A stretch of DNA of 64,000 nucleotides from Actinostola sp. cb2023 (lineage: Eukaryota; Cnidaria; Anthozoa; Actiniaria; Actinostolidae), in assembly GCA_033675265.1 (NCBI GenBank), contig JAUJYZ010001123.1:122001-186000 (forward strand), given 5' to 3'. The translations under genes and the position numbers were made by a program. Of this stretch, positions 1 through 11,505 are shown piece by piece. Under the pieces are notes generated by a model. That model ran no database searches and was not told the origin of the DNA. It saw only the letters and a list, made by a program, of their open reading frames with translations. Positions within the stretch are counted from its first letter, which is position 1. Every line of letters begins with the position of its first letter.

Positions 1-3000
1 GCGGACACCGGATTTGGCGCATGTTCGATCGTGCTGTAAGTTTTTCACAGTCATACGAAATCTGCTCTAAGTGGAAATATATACTACAACACTCTACTCT
101 ATACAAAATGTTGCTATTGCGCGCAACTGAATACGCAGCTGAGATGACCTCGTTTAAGAGAATAAAGTACTATACACTAGCGAACCACAAATTAGCAATT
201 TGCTCTTCTTTAAAAGCCAATGTCAGAGATGACAACTCACACAGCCGCAAACATTTAACAGTAATTGCAATGCATTAACGAACGACCATCCAACACACCA
301 CAACCTTTATTCCTCTAATTGTTGATTTGCATCGAGTCCGACAGAACAACGAGAAGGTCTATATTAAATCATTAAGTTAAGGCTTTGTGTCTCTGTGTAG
401 TTAATTAATACATCGTGCAGCTTCCAGTAATGATGGTTGGAATTACTTTAAGGAATTCAGTGGGCGCGCAGTTCCGACACTTGCAGCGACTAGTGACAAT
501 TACTTCGTTCGAGTTAATTTAGGTAATTCCATCGTTGAAGATAGAATTTGTGCATAGGGACTGAACGCGAAGAATGGAAATATAGAAACAGATAATTTAT
601 GATGGACGAAAATGTCGAAGGAAAAAGAAAAATGAAAGTAGGGTTGTGTGACTAAAGTGGAAGAATGAATGATAAGGAAATATAATAAGGAATCAAGGAA
701 AGGGAGAGTAATGCATAATAGTATGAAAGAAAGACAAGAGAGAAAAACAAAAGAGAGAAAGAAATAAACAAACAAAAAAACAGAAGAGAAATATTCAAAA
801 ACAGCCATCGCAACAAATACCTCATCAAACTAAATAAAAGAAGATTGAATAGAACTTACTGAGATAATATAACGTAAATCAGCGGGTTCCACTTTCACAA
901 CAGAACTCCCAGGCGTCTATTCCTGAACTACAAGCTAACCGTTGCGTGCTCGAAGTAAAAGTGTTGAATTGATGACGTGCACCGTCCTGTATTTCCCGTG
1001 AATTCCAAGTAAGCGTTCAGGAAATGCAAATGACTGTTTGATTGACAAGTTGTTTTAATACGACATAGGACACGAACTTCTACAGTCAACACGGAATCTA
1101 TTTCGGGAGTTTAAAAAGGAGAGAGAGAGAAAAAAAGGTGCAGAAATGTCAGGATACAAGAACACTGAGAACATTTCATTGTAAACTTGCGATAAAATGG
1201 CTTTGAAAGTAGATGCAATGTTTATTTTCTCCAATCGAACTCACTTAGTATTGAGGATATTCGTCCTTTAAGTCAGTTCTCTGGCGGAAACCAGAGTACA
1301 AGTGTGGGTCTTATATTCTCTCCTGTTACCTTTGAAGAGGATTGTCTAGAGAAAAAAGGCGATGAAGACCAATGAATTTCAGTTGCAGAAAAAAACTATA
1401 AAAGTGGGAAAGGCGTGCTATTTCTGTTCTGGAGTAGTAAGACGTCTAGCTGTTCTTTCGTAGTTTTTAGGTAAGGTCAGGATGTGATTCTATATTGTAA
1501 TTGTTGTTATAAAAAATGATGATGATGATAAAAATGATTGATGATGATGGCGAATGATAGTGATGATTGTGTTGCCAGTGATTAATGTTCATGTTGTAAG
1601 TGTTTTCCTCAAAGGTGTTGGAGATGCAGCTGCTGAACTTGTTTTCTTAAAGTGGTATCGCGTACGGATTAAAACGATAATGTTGTTGTTTATTCTTGCA
1701 GTCCGCACTCTTCGCTCTCTCATCCACATTTTCAACTCTCATTTCCCATCCGTTTCAGCCCCTCGTTAATCGATAGTTTATTTTGGCAGCACCGACTTCA
1801 CCCGCACTATCTCATCTACACGAGGAAGACCATGTAGACCTAAGAATACTCCATAAACAAACTCTAGCCATTCCTAATGGTCGAAATGTCAAAGAAATGA
1901 CGACAAAACTTGACTAAATAAATTCCTAAATGTTTCAAAACATTTTTTGTTTATACAAAGCTACAAAACGCCCAAATGTTGTCACATTAATCACTGGCGG
2001 CGACAGTATTCCGTGCTGAGTGTTTTCTCCCTTAGTGTTTCCTCGCACTCCAGATTATCCCATAGATACACAAAGTAGAAGGCTTCATAGGTGAAGTTAG
2101 AGCTTCGTTATCTTGGGATTCATCGGATGCATTGGATGTTTAACCTTAGCTGGTAGTCAGATCCACAGTCGCGCGTTCAGTCCTGTACTTGCTCCTCTTT
2201 TAGCTACACTTTTACCACAGATGGTTCAGTCGGAAATCGGGGAAATCATTCACCTCAAACAGAAATACATTAACTACAGCGCACGTCTAAACCCTTTTTT
2301 AGTGGCGCTTAGCAGTTTCTCTTTTGTTGGCCGATTCCGGAAAGTAACCTTCATTTTTCCTTATCATTTATCGAGACTTGGATTAAGAAGAGGTGTTATA
2401 TTAATAGCCCGCCGATTATCAAGGAACCGTTTGTCCTTCGCTAGAAATAACCCTCAAATAAACATACCATTTCAACTTACAAAAATAGGTTTTTTTGGCA
2501 TTACTAAAACCGCTCGATTCATTTGAACATCGGTAAAGTAACTCAGATCAACATTGTTACGGTGAATTTGCAGCAACAGCGGTAATAAGCGGCGAGAACA
2601 GCGAAGAAGAAGCACCGACAAAGGCATCGACGAACAAGATAAAAAGAGGTTTTTTTATAGGGAACAAATAGGAAATCTGAAAATAATTGTTTAGGTGACG
2701 CCGTAATTGAGACCCAGCCATAGAAATCTAAATATCCAATGCGCGATAATACTAAAGCCAAACAGAACGCTTTGCAAGAGAATATAGGGATTATTAGTGG
2801 AGAAATAGACAGGATAGCGCAGTGGAAATTAGAGTCGGGATTTGACGGTGACCTTCGTGTTGTGGTGATTGTGAAATATTTTGCAATAAAGAAAACTAAT
2901 ATAGAAACAGGGTGGCCTTTTGGAGGTTTCAGCATGTTGTGAGCGAGTAAACGTTTTTCAGATTTTTCAGTGTGCAATAGAACTGAGAGAAGAAGCATAA

Positions 3001-4845
3001 TTAGTGACAAATAAAGCTGGAAACTGAACCTACAGCCTTTGTTTTCCCCCCCGTGACATTTTGACAAAGATAACAACACATCTTTTCACTTGTTCAAGCG
3101 TACACTTTGCACAGAGCTGAGCTGTGAAAGGTAAAGTTTAGCGAAGAAGTACGAGTCTCCATGTTTCAGCTTCTTGCAGCACGTTATCGGCGATATGACT
3201 GATAAAGATATAGGCCATACGCTATACTAATCATTAATCTAAGTTTTCTGCGTGATGTTAATATATAGAGCTAGCAAAAACGCCTTCTTTTCTATCCTGC
3301 CAATTGTCAAACACTGTCACAACGCTTAAGTAGCACTTTATATACTTTGATCAAGCTCTCGGCTAGTTAACACACAAACTGGAGAAAATACACCGAAAAA
3401 AAGACATCAGTATTTATCATAAGCTTGGTTTACTCGCCGAATTTGCGCTATAATACGAAGTCCGTGTGGACTGAAAAGATACGCGACAACTTTAGGCGAC
3501 ATCACGAGATATACATCAGTAGTAATAATCAAATCTTTCAGTGGCGATTCAAGGATTCAAGACGAAAAAATGCAACGACATATTTCTTGAAAACGTGGAA
3601 GACTTACGAGTGAAAAACGCACAGTTTAAAAAGCAGTGATTTACTGCAAGTTCTAGTGGTGTTAGTTTGTTGAAAAAGTGCGCAAAACGGGAAGTACTTA
3701 CCTGATTAGTACGACAGCCAGAGCTCTTGCCTCGTCAGAGCTGAAACTTGAAGTGTTGGGGGAGTGAAGAGGTCTTGCTTAACCTTTGAGCACATCACAG
3801 CATTTTTGGTTTTATTTGCTTTAGAGATAACCCGACGTGAATGCTATCTTGTGAATATTCATTTACTGACTTATCTTTCTGTCATTCGGTCTATCGCTGC
3901 TCGGCGAAATTGAAATCATTAAAAGATAACGCTGCTAATGTGAAATTCCATGCATCTCAAGCATAATTAGCAGGCACTAAATGAAATAGCAAATGAAATG
4001 AAGAAAAATGTGAAAGACAAAAAGTAATTGTACACCACAAAAACAAAAAACAAAAACAGAAAATTGATGCCAGACAGAAAATTCATGAAATTCTAGGTAA
4101 TGAAAACACTCGTATGATTTCTTCAATTACTTCGGTGTTTGAGTTCCGACACGACTTTCTGGGCCAGAGATCTCATCAACAGAACTGAACTGAATAAACA
4201 TTGAACCACGCGACGACAGTAAGACTGTACTCATCCGCGAAATTCTAAAGTTAGCAACGGTTAATTATACAAGTTTGGCCCCTTATGGCTAAATTCCCAC
4301 ATGTTTTCATCAAATTGAGATAAAAAAACAACAACTGAACCCTTACAAATACAGACGTTGACAGTTTAAAATTGAGACACTGATTGCAGAAATCCTCGGT
4401 AATCCTTGAGAAGAGAGGATTTTCTCAGATTCAGTGAAATTGTTTGGTTCGTAGACTGAGTCTAGGCGTTGTTGAAGTTGTCGCGAGGTGATGATGCCGC
4501 TAAAAGGCTAAAACTACCTTAATTACATCCGTACAAGCTGATATCTCATGTTTTGGCAATCCAAAAAATATTCACCCCCAAATGTTCTTGGTAATTAAGT
4601 GAATCCTTGGCTGTTAGGTATACTTTCAGTAGTTTCACTTACTCAGTAAACTAATTTCACACGTCGCCTATATGTAATGCTATCAGAGGAGAAATTGTAA
4701 AATGTGTTTTCATGTTTGAATGTTGATATGCTTCGCTTTTAAAACTTTCACTTTACAATGATTATCTGTTTATCTAACTGATGTTTGTATCAAGCTCTAA
4801 TCTAATTACAGTCTTTTCCATGCTGAAAATGTAATCCACGCGAAC
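1..4845. other. No recognisable gene
   Basis: AT-rich sequence without an ORF I can assign. The longest open stretches are a 137-codon plus-strand frame at 2113-2526 and a 178-codon minus-strand frame at 2543-3079. Neither shows a family motif, repeated domain or convincing splice partners, so both are treated as chance. A possible minus-strand micro-exon near 3.7 kb is listed separately. Confidence 0.6.
3702..3740 (-). other. Possible internal micro-exon (39 nt)
   Basis: On the minus strand a 39-nt segment is preceded by TTTCAG and followed by the strong donor CAG|GTAAGT. In one frame it reads SDEARALAVVLI, an ordinary-looking peptide. No neighbouring exons could be joined to it, so this is only a splice-site-supported guess. 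The plus-strand ACTTACCTG resembles the 5' end of U1 snRNA, but the following bases do not match U1. Confidence 0.18.
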
Positions 4846-5150
4846 AGCCAATCAGATAACAAAGCTCACGTGATATCAAAAATACTATTTTTGGTGCGAA
4901 AAAAGGCGGGAAATTCGTGAACGCGCGCGTTCCCTAATTGGCGGCAAAACATTGTACGATCACAGATGACAAAGCTCCTAAAGAAAAAAGGCGGGAAATA
5001 TCGTGAACGTTCGCGTTCCCTAATTGGCGGCAAAACATTGTACGATCAGCCAATCAGAATTATCAGATAAAAGCTCAAAGTCATGTGATATCCAAAAGAC
5101 TATTTTGGCGCGAAACAAAAGGCGGTCAAATTGTGAACACGCCGCGCCTT
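4846..5150. promoter_or_regulatory. Duplicated CCAAT/E2F-like block
   Basis: Two related units, about 200 bp apart, each begin with AGCCAATCAG (4846-4855 and 5048-5057). Each continues through a CACGTGATATC-like stretch to an E2F-like site (TTTTGGTGCGAAAA near 4889, palindromic TTTTGGCGCGAAAC at 5103-5116) and a GGCGGGAAA or GGCGGTCAA box. A partial third copy of the downstream half (4984-5047) repeats the segment ending in CATTGTACGATCA. NF-Y plus E2F arrangements are typical of cell-cycle promoters. No gene with matching function was recognised on either side, so the block could instead belong to a repeat. Confidence 0.4.
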
Positions 5151-7900
5151 AACTTCAGTTTCAACCGTGATTAAAAAAGTCTATGATCTTTTTAATTTAA
5201 GTGTTTTCAAAGTGTCGCACCTGATGAACTGTGACAATCGCTTTCTGCCACTTAACGGACTAATGTTAAGAGGACTTTTTGTGTCCCTCGATAGAGTTTG
5301 GTCAGAATATGATTGCTAGGTTTTTGCTTGTCAAATTCAATTTTTCATTTAGACCAATTGAAATTCATTCCCAATTGGCGTTGGACCAGTAACAAACCCG
5401 ACCGTCTAAGCGAAGTGTTGAACGAGAGAGTGTCGATCAAAAGCTTGAAGACAAAATGCGACCGGCTTACTAGCTGATGAAATAGTTACCAGAGTCGGTT
5501 CCTTGGCTTAATGAATTCACGATCTGCTGGACAACAATAAAATTGAGCAAATCCTCTTAAGCCATTCCATAACCACAGAACAATAAACCGATCTGAGTCA
5601 ACAACTGAAGCTCGCCGGGGAATTTCATCGGTTCTGTGTCGCCTAAACTACTCCAGAGATTGTTCTACATTTGTCACAAATACTTCAAAATGGACAGACT
5701 TACCGTGAAACGAAAAAGATCCGTTGAAAATTGGCATTTTTTGAGGATGCAACTGAGAAAGGCAAACACTCATTTACGGCCTTACATATTCAAATTCTCC
5801 TCGTCTACCGACAAAGCTGCCTTTCTTTCTAGACTTAATTATTGACGTCTACTATTGGGGTAGGAGAGTAATAAAAAATTCCAGCAGTTAATAAACAAGC
5901 CGGCTGTAAAACCACACAAGTAAGAACGGTTTTGGGATTAACGCTGAATAAGCTATTGCTTCTTAACTTGTTCAAGAGTAGTTTCTAAGACATCTTTCGC
6001 GCCATGAGTTGTTCGTAATCGGTCTGTTCAGCACGAATTGCCCCGGCTGTCGTCAGTAGCTCTGGCTTCTTTGACAAAAATGCAGTTTTGTTTGGAATAC
6101 GGCGATTTTTTCGAATTTTCATATATTCTTTTGGATTTCAATTGTAAGCTTAAATGTGGCTGACAAATACATTATTGTTTGCAGTGTAAAATCAACACTT
6201 GTGTAAAGATGGTGGTTTGTATTTCTCGTTATCTATCGCTCACAAAAATGCTTGGACTTGGACGGCTAGAAGAAGCTGTTTTTGAGCGTTAATTTTCATT
6301 GATAATTGCGTTTACAACAACTTTTTTGTTAAAATATATTTATTTTTAAATGTACAAGAAAAATATGTAATTACTCTTCTTGACAGTCCTGTCTTCCATG
6401 CATTTGTTTGTGAAACGTCCTTTTGCACGAAGAAACGTCTCCGCACTCGGAATAATCACATCAAGTGATGGCAAAACGTTATTCCTGATGGCTATGACAA
6501 AACCGCTTTCGCCAAAGGGGAAGTTTTGGTAAAACTGCGACAAATGAATCTCGATCACACCCACACCATTTCTTCACACTGGCGAACTGAACAAATAACA
6601 ACCGATGAACTTTCAACTGAATTTTCTAAAGCGCGAAACAGGTTTAAAACAATCAAATAAGCGTTTCTTATTGAAAAAATCTTTTGGCAACTATTTCTAG
6701 ATGAGAAAGGGGGAACAAAACGAAGAAAGCCCTCCCTCGGCCACTGAAGATCTGTGGTCATTCAAACCTTCTTTTCTAACCCTCCTCTTAGACCTCTTTC
6801 TCCTGACAACCGCGAATGCTTTCAGCTATAATTAATAACATCTTCATTAAAGTTCTCACGTGAAATATTCACATTCTGTTGTCGTATGGCCTTAAGACTT
6901 GGGTATATGTACGCTTACCGTGTCTAGAGAGCTTTACGTTGCTGCTACCTCCGCGTTTTGCTCTTGAAGCTAACTGCAAACACAGAGCGAGTAACTGTCT
7001 TGTATTGTGGCTGAGAGTAGAAGTTCAACGTCAGTTCAAACTCCCAGCTTTAATATCCCTAGTATTGTTTGCCATTCACAAGCTATTTCCTGACTTATCT
7101 GAGAATTAATTTCGTTGATTTTGACTCGTATGTGACATCTACCGAGTAATTTGCATTCGTGAAGAGGTTTGGTTAATTAGTGAGTATTTCGGTACAGCCA
7201 TGTTTCCTGCGCCATTGCGTCATACTGGATAAGCGGTTTGATTTGCACGAGTACACTCTACAACCTAGTTTAATTAACACAACCGCTATTTTGTAAACAC
7301 GTTGAAATGCTATATACGAATCACGTCTCAACGGTTACAAAAAGTGCTCTCTTTTTCACGATAAAAACACAAAAAATAACCGCAAAATAACCGCAAAAAT
7401 AATACAAAGAAAAATAACAGCCGTTCATCGTAAGGCATTGATACCATTTTCGAGATTTCCTGGACCGTTTCATTTCGTTATTTTTTGCTTGTTGACCTGG
7501 AAATGAGAAAGTTTGGCAAACACTGTTTTTTCCCCCATGTTTGTTGGTATATTAACAACAATGTTTCCTGTCGTAAAAATACATGTTGTCGTCCAGGAAA
7601 GGCTTTTAACTCGTCTAACTTCACATAAGACACAGATATCGGTGAAAAATTTACTGATAAACATTCGGTTTTCTTCATTTTTTCCTAATCCCGAAATATC
7701 TGATCACAGAAGACCATGCAGAAATCCACAAATCAGTATATGTTGTGTCAATATGGCGGCAATAGTCAGGCTGTTTTGGAAAACTTGTTTACTTTAGTAA
7801 AAGAAGATACGATGTATTGGAAACTGAATCAGGAAAGACACAAAGCTGAGAAAGAAAGAGAGAAAAAATACGCAAAAAACAAGGAAGAACCTAAGAAACT
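5151..7900. other. No recognisable gene
   Basis: No ORF here has recognisable homology. A short plus-strand frame at 5636-5845 (internal ATG at 5691) lies downstream of the CCAAT/E2F-like block and has a basic N-terminus (KRKRS). It is only about 50-70 codons and matches nothing I know. The lysine/glutamate-rich frame at 7716-7979 runs into the minisatellite and is low complexity. Confidence 0.5.
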
Positions 7901-7902
7901 AT

Positions 7903-10900
7903 CGTCAACTCTCTTTACAGTAAAACAATGCAGCAGAGATCAGACAAAAGTGTCCAACTTAGAGAGGTATCCATCTTAGAGAGGTGTCCATCTTAGAGAG
8001 GTATCCATCTTAGAGAGGTGTCAATTTTAGAGAGGTGTCCATCTTAGAGAGAGCGAATTTACAGTAAAACAGTGCAGCAGGGACCAGACAAAGGTGTCCA
8101 TCTTAGAGAGGTATCCATCTTAGAGAGTTGTCCATCTTAGAGAGGTGTCCATCTTAGAGAGGTGTCCATCTTAGAGAGGTGTCCATCTTAGAGAGGTGTC
8201 CATCTTAGAGAGGTATCCATCTTAGAGAGGTGTCCATCTTAGAGAGGTGTCCTTCTTAGAGAGGTGTCCATCTTTAGAGAGGTGTCCTTCTTAGAGAGGT
8301 GTCCATCTTAGAGAGGTGTCCATCTTAGAGAGGTGTCCATCTTAGAGAGGTGTCCATCTTAGAGAGGTGTCCATCTTAGAGAGGTGTCCTTCTTAGAGAG
8401 GTGTCCATCTTAGAGAGGTATCCATCTTAGAGAGGTGTCCATCTTAGAGAGGTGTCCATCTTAGAGAGGTGTCCATCTTAGAGAGGTGTCCATCTTAGAG
8501 AGGTGTCCAACTTAGAGAGGTATCCATCTTAGAGAGGTGTCCATCTTAGAGAGGTGTCCATCTTAGAGGTGTCCATCTTAGAGAGGTGTCCATCTTAGAG
8601 AGGTGTCAATTTTAGAGAGGTGTCCATCTTAGAGAGAGCGAATTTACAGTAAAACAGTGCAGCAGGGACCAGACAAAGGTGTCCATCTTAGAGAGGTATC
8701 CATCTTAGAGAGGTGTCCATCTTAGAGAGGTGTCCATCTTAGAGAGGTGTCCATCTTAGAGAGGTGTCCATCTTAGAGAGGTGTCCATCATTAGAGAGGT
8801 GTCCATCTTAGAGAGGTGTCAATTTTAGAGAGGTGTCCATCTTAGAGAGAGCGAATTTACAGTAAAACAGTGCAGCAGGGACCAGACAAAGGTGTCCATC
8901 TTAGAGAGGTATCCATCTTAGAGAGGTGTCCATCTTAGAGAGGTGTCAATTTTAGAGAGGTGTCCATCTTAGAGAGGTGTCCATCTTAGAGAGGTATCCA
9001 TCTTAGAAAGGTGTCCATCTTAGAGAGGTGTCCATCTTAGAGAGGTGTCCATCTTAGAGAGGTGTCCATCTTAGAGAGGTGTCCATCTTAGAGAGGTATC
9101 CATCTTAGAGAGGTGTCCATCTTAGAGAGGTGTCCATCTTAGAGAGGTGTCCATCTTAGAGAGGTGTCCATCTTAGAGAGGTGTCCATCTTAGAGAGGTG
9201 TCCATCTTAGAGAGGTATCCATCTTAGAGAGGTGTCCATCTTAGAGAGGTGTCCATCTTAGAGAGGTGTCCATCTTAGAGAGGTGTCCATCTTAGAGAGG
9301 TGTCCATCTTAGAGAGGTGTCCATCTTAGAGAGGTGTCCATCTTAGAGAGGTGTCCATCTTAGAGAGGTGTCCATCTTAGAGAGGTGTCCATCTTAGAGA
9401 GGTGTCCATCTTAGAGAGGCGTCCATCTTAGAGAGGTATCCATCTTAGAGAGGTGTCCATCTTAGAGAGGTATCCATCTTAGAGAGGTGTCCATCTTAGA
9501 GAGGTGTCCTTCTTAGAGAGGTGTCCATCTTAGAGAGGTGTCCTTCTTAGAGAGGTGTCCATCTTAGAGAGGTGTCCATCTTAGAGAGGTGTCCATCTTA
9601 GAGAGGTGTCCATCTTAGAGAGGTGTCCATCTTAGAGAGGTGTCCTTCTTAGAGAGGTGTCCATCTTAGAGAGGTATCCATCTTAGAAAGGTGTCCATCT
9701 TAGAGAGGTGTCCATCTTAGAGAGGTGTCCATCTTAGAGAGGTGTCCATCTTAGAGAGGTGTCCATCTTAGAGAGGTGTCCAACTTAGAGAGGTATCCAT
9801 CTTAGAGAGGTGTCCATCTTAGAGAGGTGTCCATCTTAGAGGTGTCCATCTTAGAGAGGTGTCCATCTTAGAGAGGTGTCAATTTTAGAGAGGTGTCCAT
9901 CTTAGAGAGAGCGAATTTACAGTAAAACAGTGCAGCAGGGACCAGACAAAGGTGTCCATCTTAGAGAGGTATCCATCTTAGAGAGGTGTCCATCTTAGAG
10001 AGGTGTCCATCTTAGAGAGGTGTCCATCTTAGAGAGGTGTCCATCTTAGAGAGGTGTCCATCTTAGAGAGGTGTCCATCTTAGAGAGGTGTCCATCTTAG
10101 AGAGGTGTCCATCTTAGAGAGGTGTCAATTTTAGAGAGGTGTCCATCTTAGAGAGAGCGAATTTACAGTAAAACAGTGCAGCAGGGACCAGACAAAGGTG
10201 TCCATCTTAGAGAGGTATCCATCTTAGAGAGGTGTCCATCTTAGAGAGGTGTCCATCTTGTCCATCTTAGAGAGGTGTCCAATCTTAGAGAGGTGTCCAT
10301 CTTAGAGAGGTATCCATCTTAGAAAGGTGTCCATCTTAGAGAGGTGTCCATCTTAGAGAGGTGTCCATCTTAGAGAGGTGTCCATCTTAGAGAGGTGTCC
10401 ATCTTAGAGAGGTATCCATCTTAGAGAGGTGTCCATCTTAGAGAGGTGTCCATCTTAGAGAGGTGTCCATCTTAGAGAGGTGTCCATCTTAGAGAGGTGT
10501 CCATCTTAGAGAGGTGTCCATCTTAGAGAGGTATCCATCTTAGAGAGGTGTCCATCTTAGAGAGGTGTCCATCTTAGAGAGGTGTCCATCTTAGAGAGGT
10601 GTCCATCTTAGAGAGGTGTCCATCTTAGAGAGGTGTCCATCTTAGAGAGGTGTCCATCTTAGAGAGGTGTCCATCTTAGAGAGGTGTCCATCTTAGAGAG
10701 GTGTCCATCTTAGAGAGGTGTCCATCTTAGAGAGGTGTCCATCTTAGAGAGGTGTCCATCTTAGAGAGGTGTCCATCTTAGAGAGGCGTCCATCTTAGAG
10801 AGGTATCCATCTTAGAGAGGTGTCCATCTTAGAGAGGTGTCCATCTTAGAGAGGTGTCAATCTTAGAGAGCGAATTTACAGTAAAACAGTGCAGCAGGGA

Positions 10901-10970
10901 CCAGACAAAGATGTCCATCTTAGAAAGCGGTGTCCGGTTTAGACGTGTGTCCGCATACAGATTGACTGTA
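7903..10970. repeat. 3-kb minisatellite of a 17-bp unit, probable transposon remnant
   Basis: A nearly continuous tandem array of GTGTCCATCTTAGAGAG runs from about 7950 to 10936, with single-base variants (GTATCC, TCCTTCTT, TCCAACTT). A longer spacer containing GCGAATTTACAGTAAAACAG and a CAGCAGGGACCAGACAAAG tail interrupts it six times (near 8050, 8636, 8848, 9908, 10155, 10868), with a variant copy at the left edge. Shared variants about 1.27 kb apart (for example 8504 and 9777, 8565 and 9838) indicate higher-order duplication. The right edge ends ATTGACTGTA at 10961-10970. The left edge contains GTCAACTCTC at 7904-7913. Both resemble the CAGTCAACTCTC ends of the element at 25957-26477. Confidence 0.95.
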
Positions 10971-11236
10971 TACACTTATCAACCACTGATCTTGTGAATA
11001 TGACGTGTAGCACATTGATATAGTCTAAAAAGGCAGACTTTTATAAAATCGTGCTTTTCTTTTGCTTGTTTATTCTGTTCAACATTCAATGGCACGACGG
11101 CCATGTTACGTAGCATTTATCACAGTGTTTATACTTGTTAATCAAGATGTAGATGTAGATAGATATGGCTGCCTCACTTATCAAGTTGTACTAAAGGGAA
11201 GAGCTATAAACCAGAAATTTCTAGAAGTAGTTTTTG

Positions 11237-11505
11237 GGCAGGCAACTTGAAAGGTAACCAAGCCTTTGTAACCAAGCCTTTGTAAGAAAGCGCTTTTGCT
11301 TTCGTGGCAGCCATCTTGAAAGGTAACCAAGCCTTTTTAAGAAAGCGCGTTAATAAAGCGCGTTTGCTTTCGTGGCAGCCATCTTGAAAAGTAACCAAGC
11401 CTTTGTAAGAAAGCGCGTTTGCTTTCGTGGCAGCCATCTTGGTAGCCATATAAGGTAGCCAAGCCTTGCCATGAAAGCGAGGTTCATCTCATGGCAGCCA
11501 TCTTG
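11237..11505. repeat. Tandem repeat with four CAAGATGGCTGCC-like sites
   Basis: About four imperfect copies of a 54-68 bp unit. Each has ACCAAGCCT, an AAGAAAGCGCGTTTGC-like block and GTGGCAGCCATCTTG (starting near 11304, 11372, 11426 and 11492). Read on the minus strand the last block is CAAGATGGCTGCC, close to the YY1 consensus. Confidence 0.8.

Noticed and set aside
2543..3079. 178-codon minus-strand ORF
   Set aside because: The longest unassigned frame, but no domain, no splice context and an overlapping plus-strand frame. Composition fits chance in AT-rich DNA.
3691..3740. U1 snRNA-like 5' end (ACTTACCTG)
   Set aside because: Only the donor-complementary bases match. The following sequence is not U1, and the reverse strand gives a better exon/donor reading.
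7950..10936. Regularly spaced repeats resembling a CRISPR array
   Set aside because: Units are contiguous 17-bp copies without unique spacers, in a eukaryotic context. This is a minisatellite.
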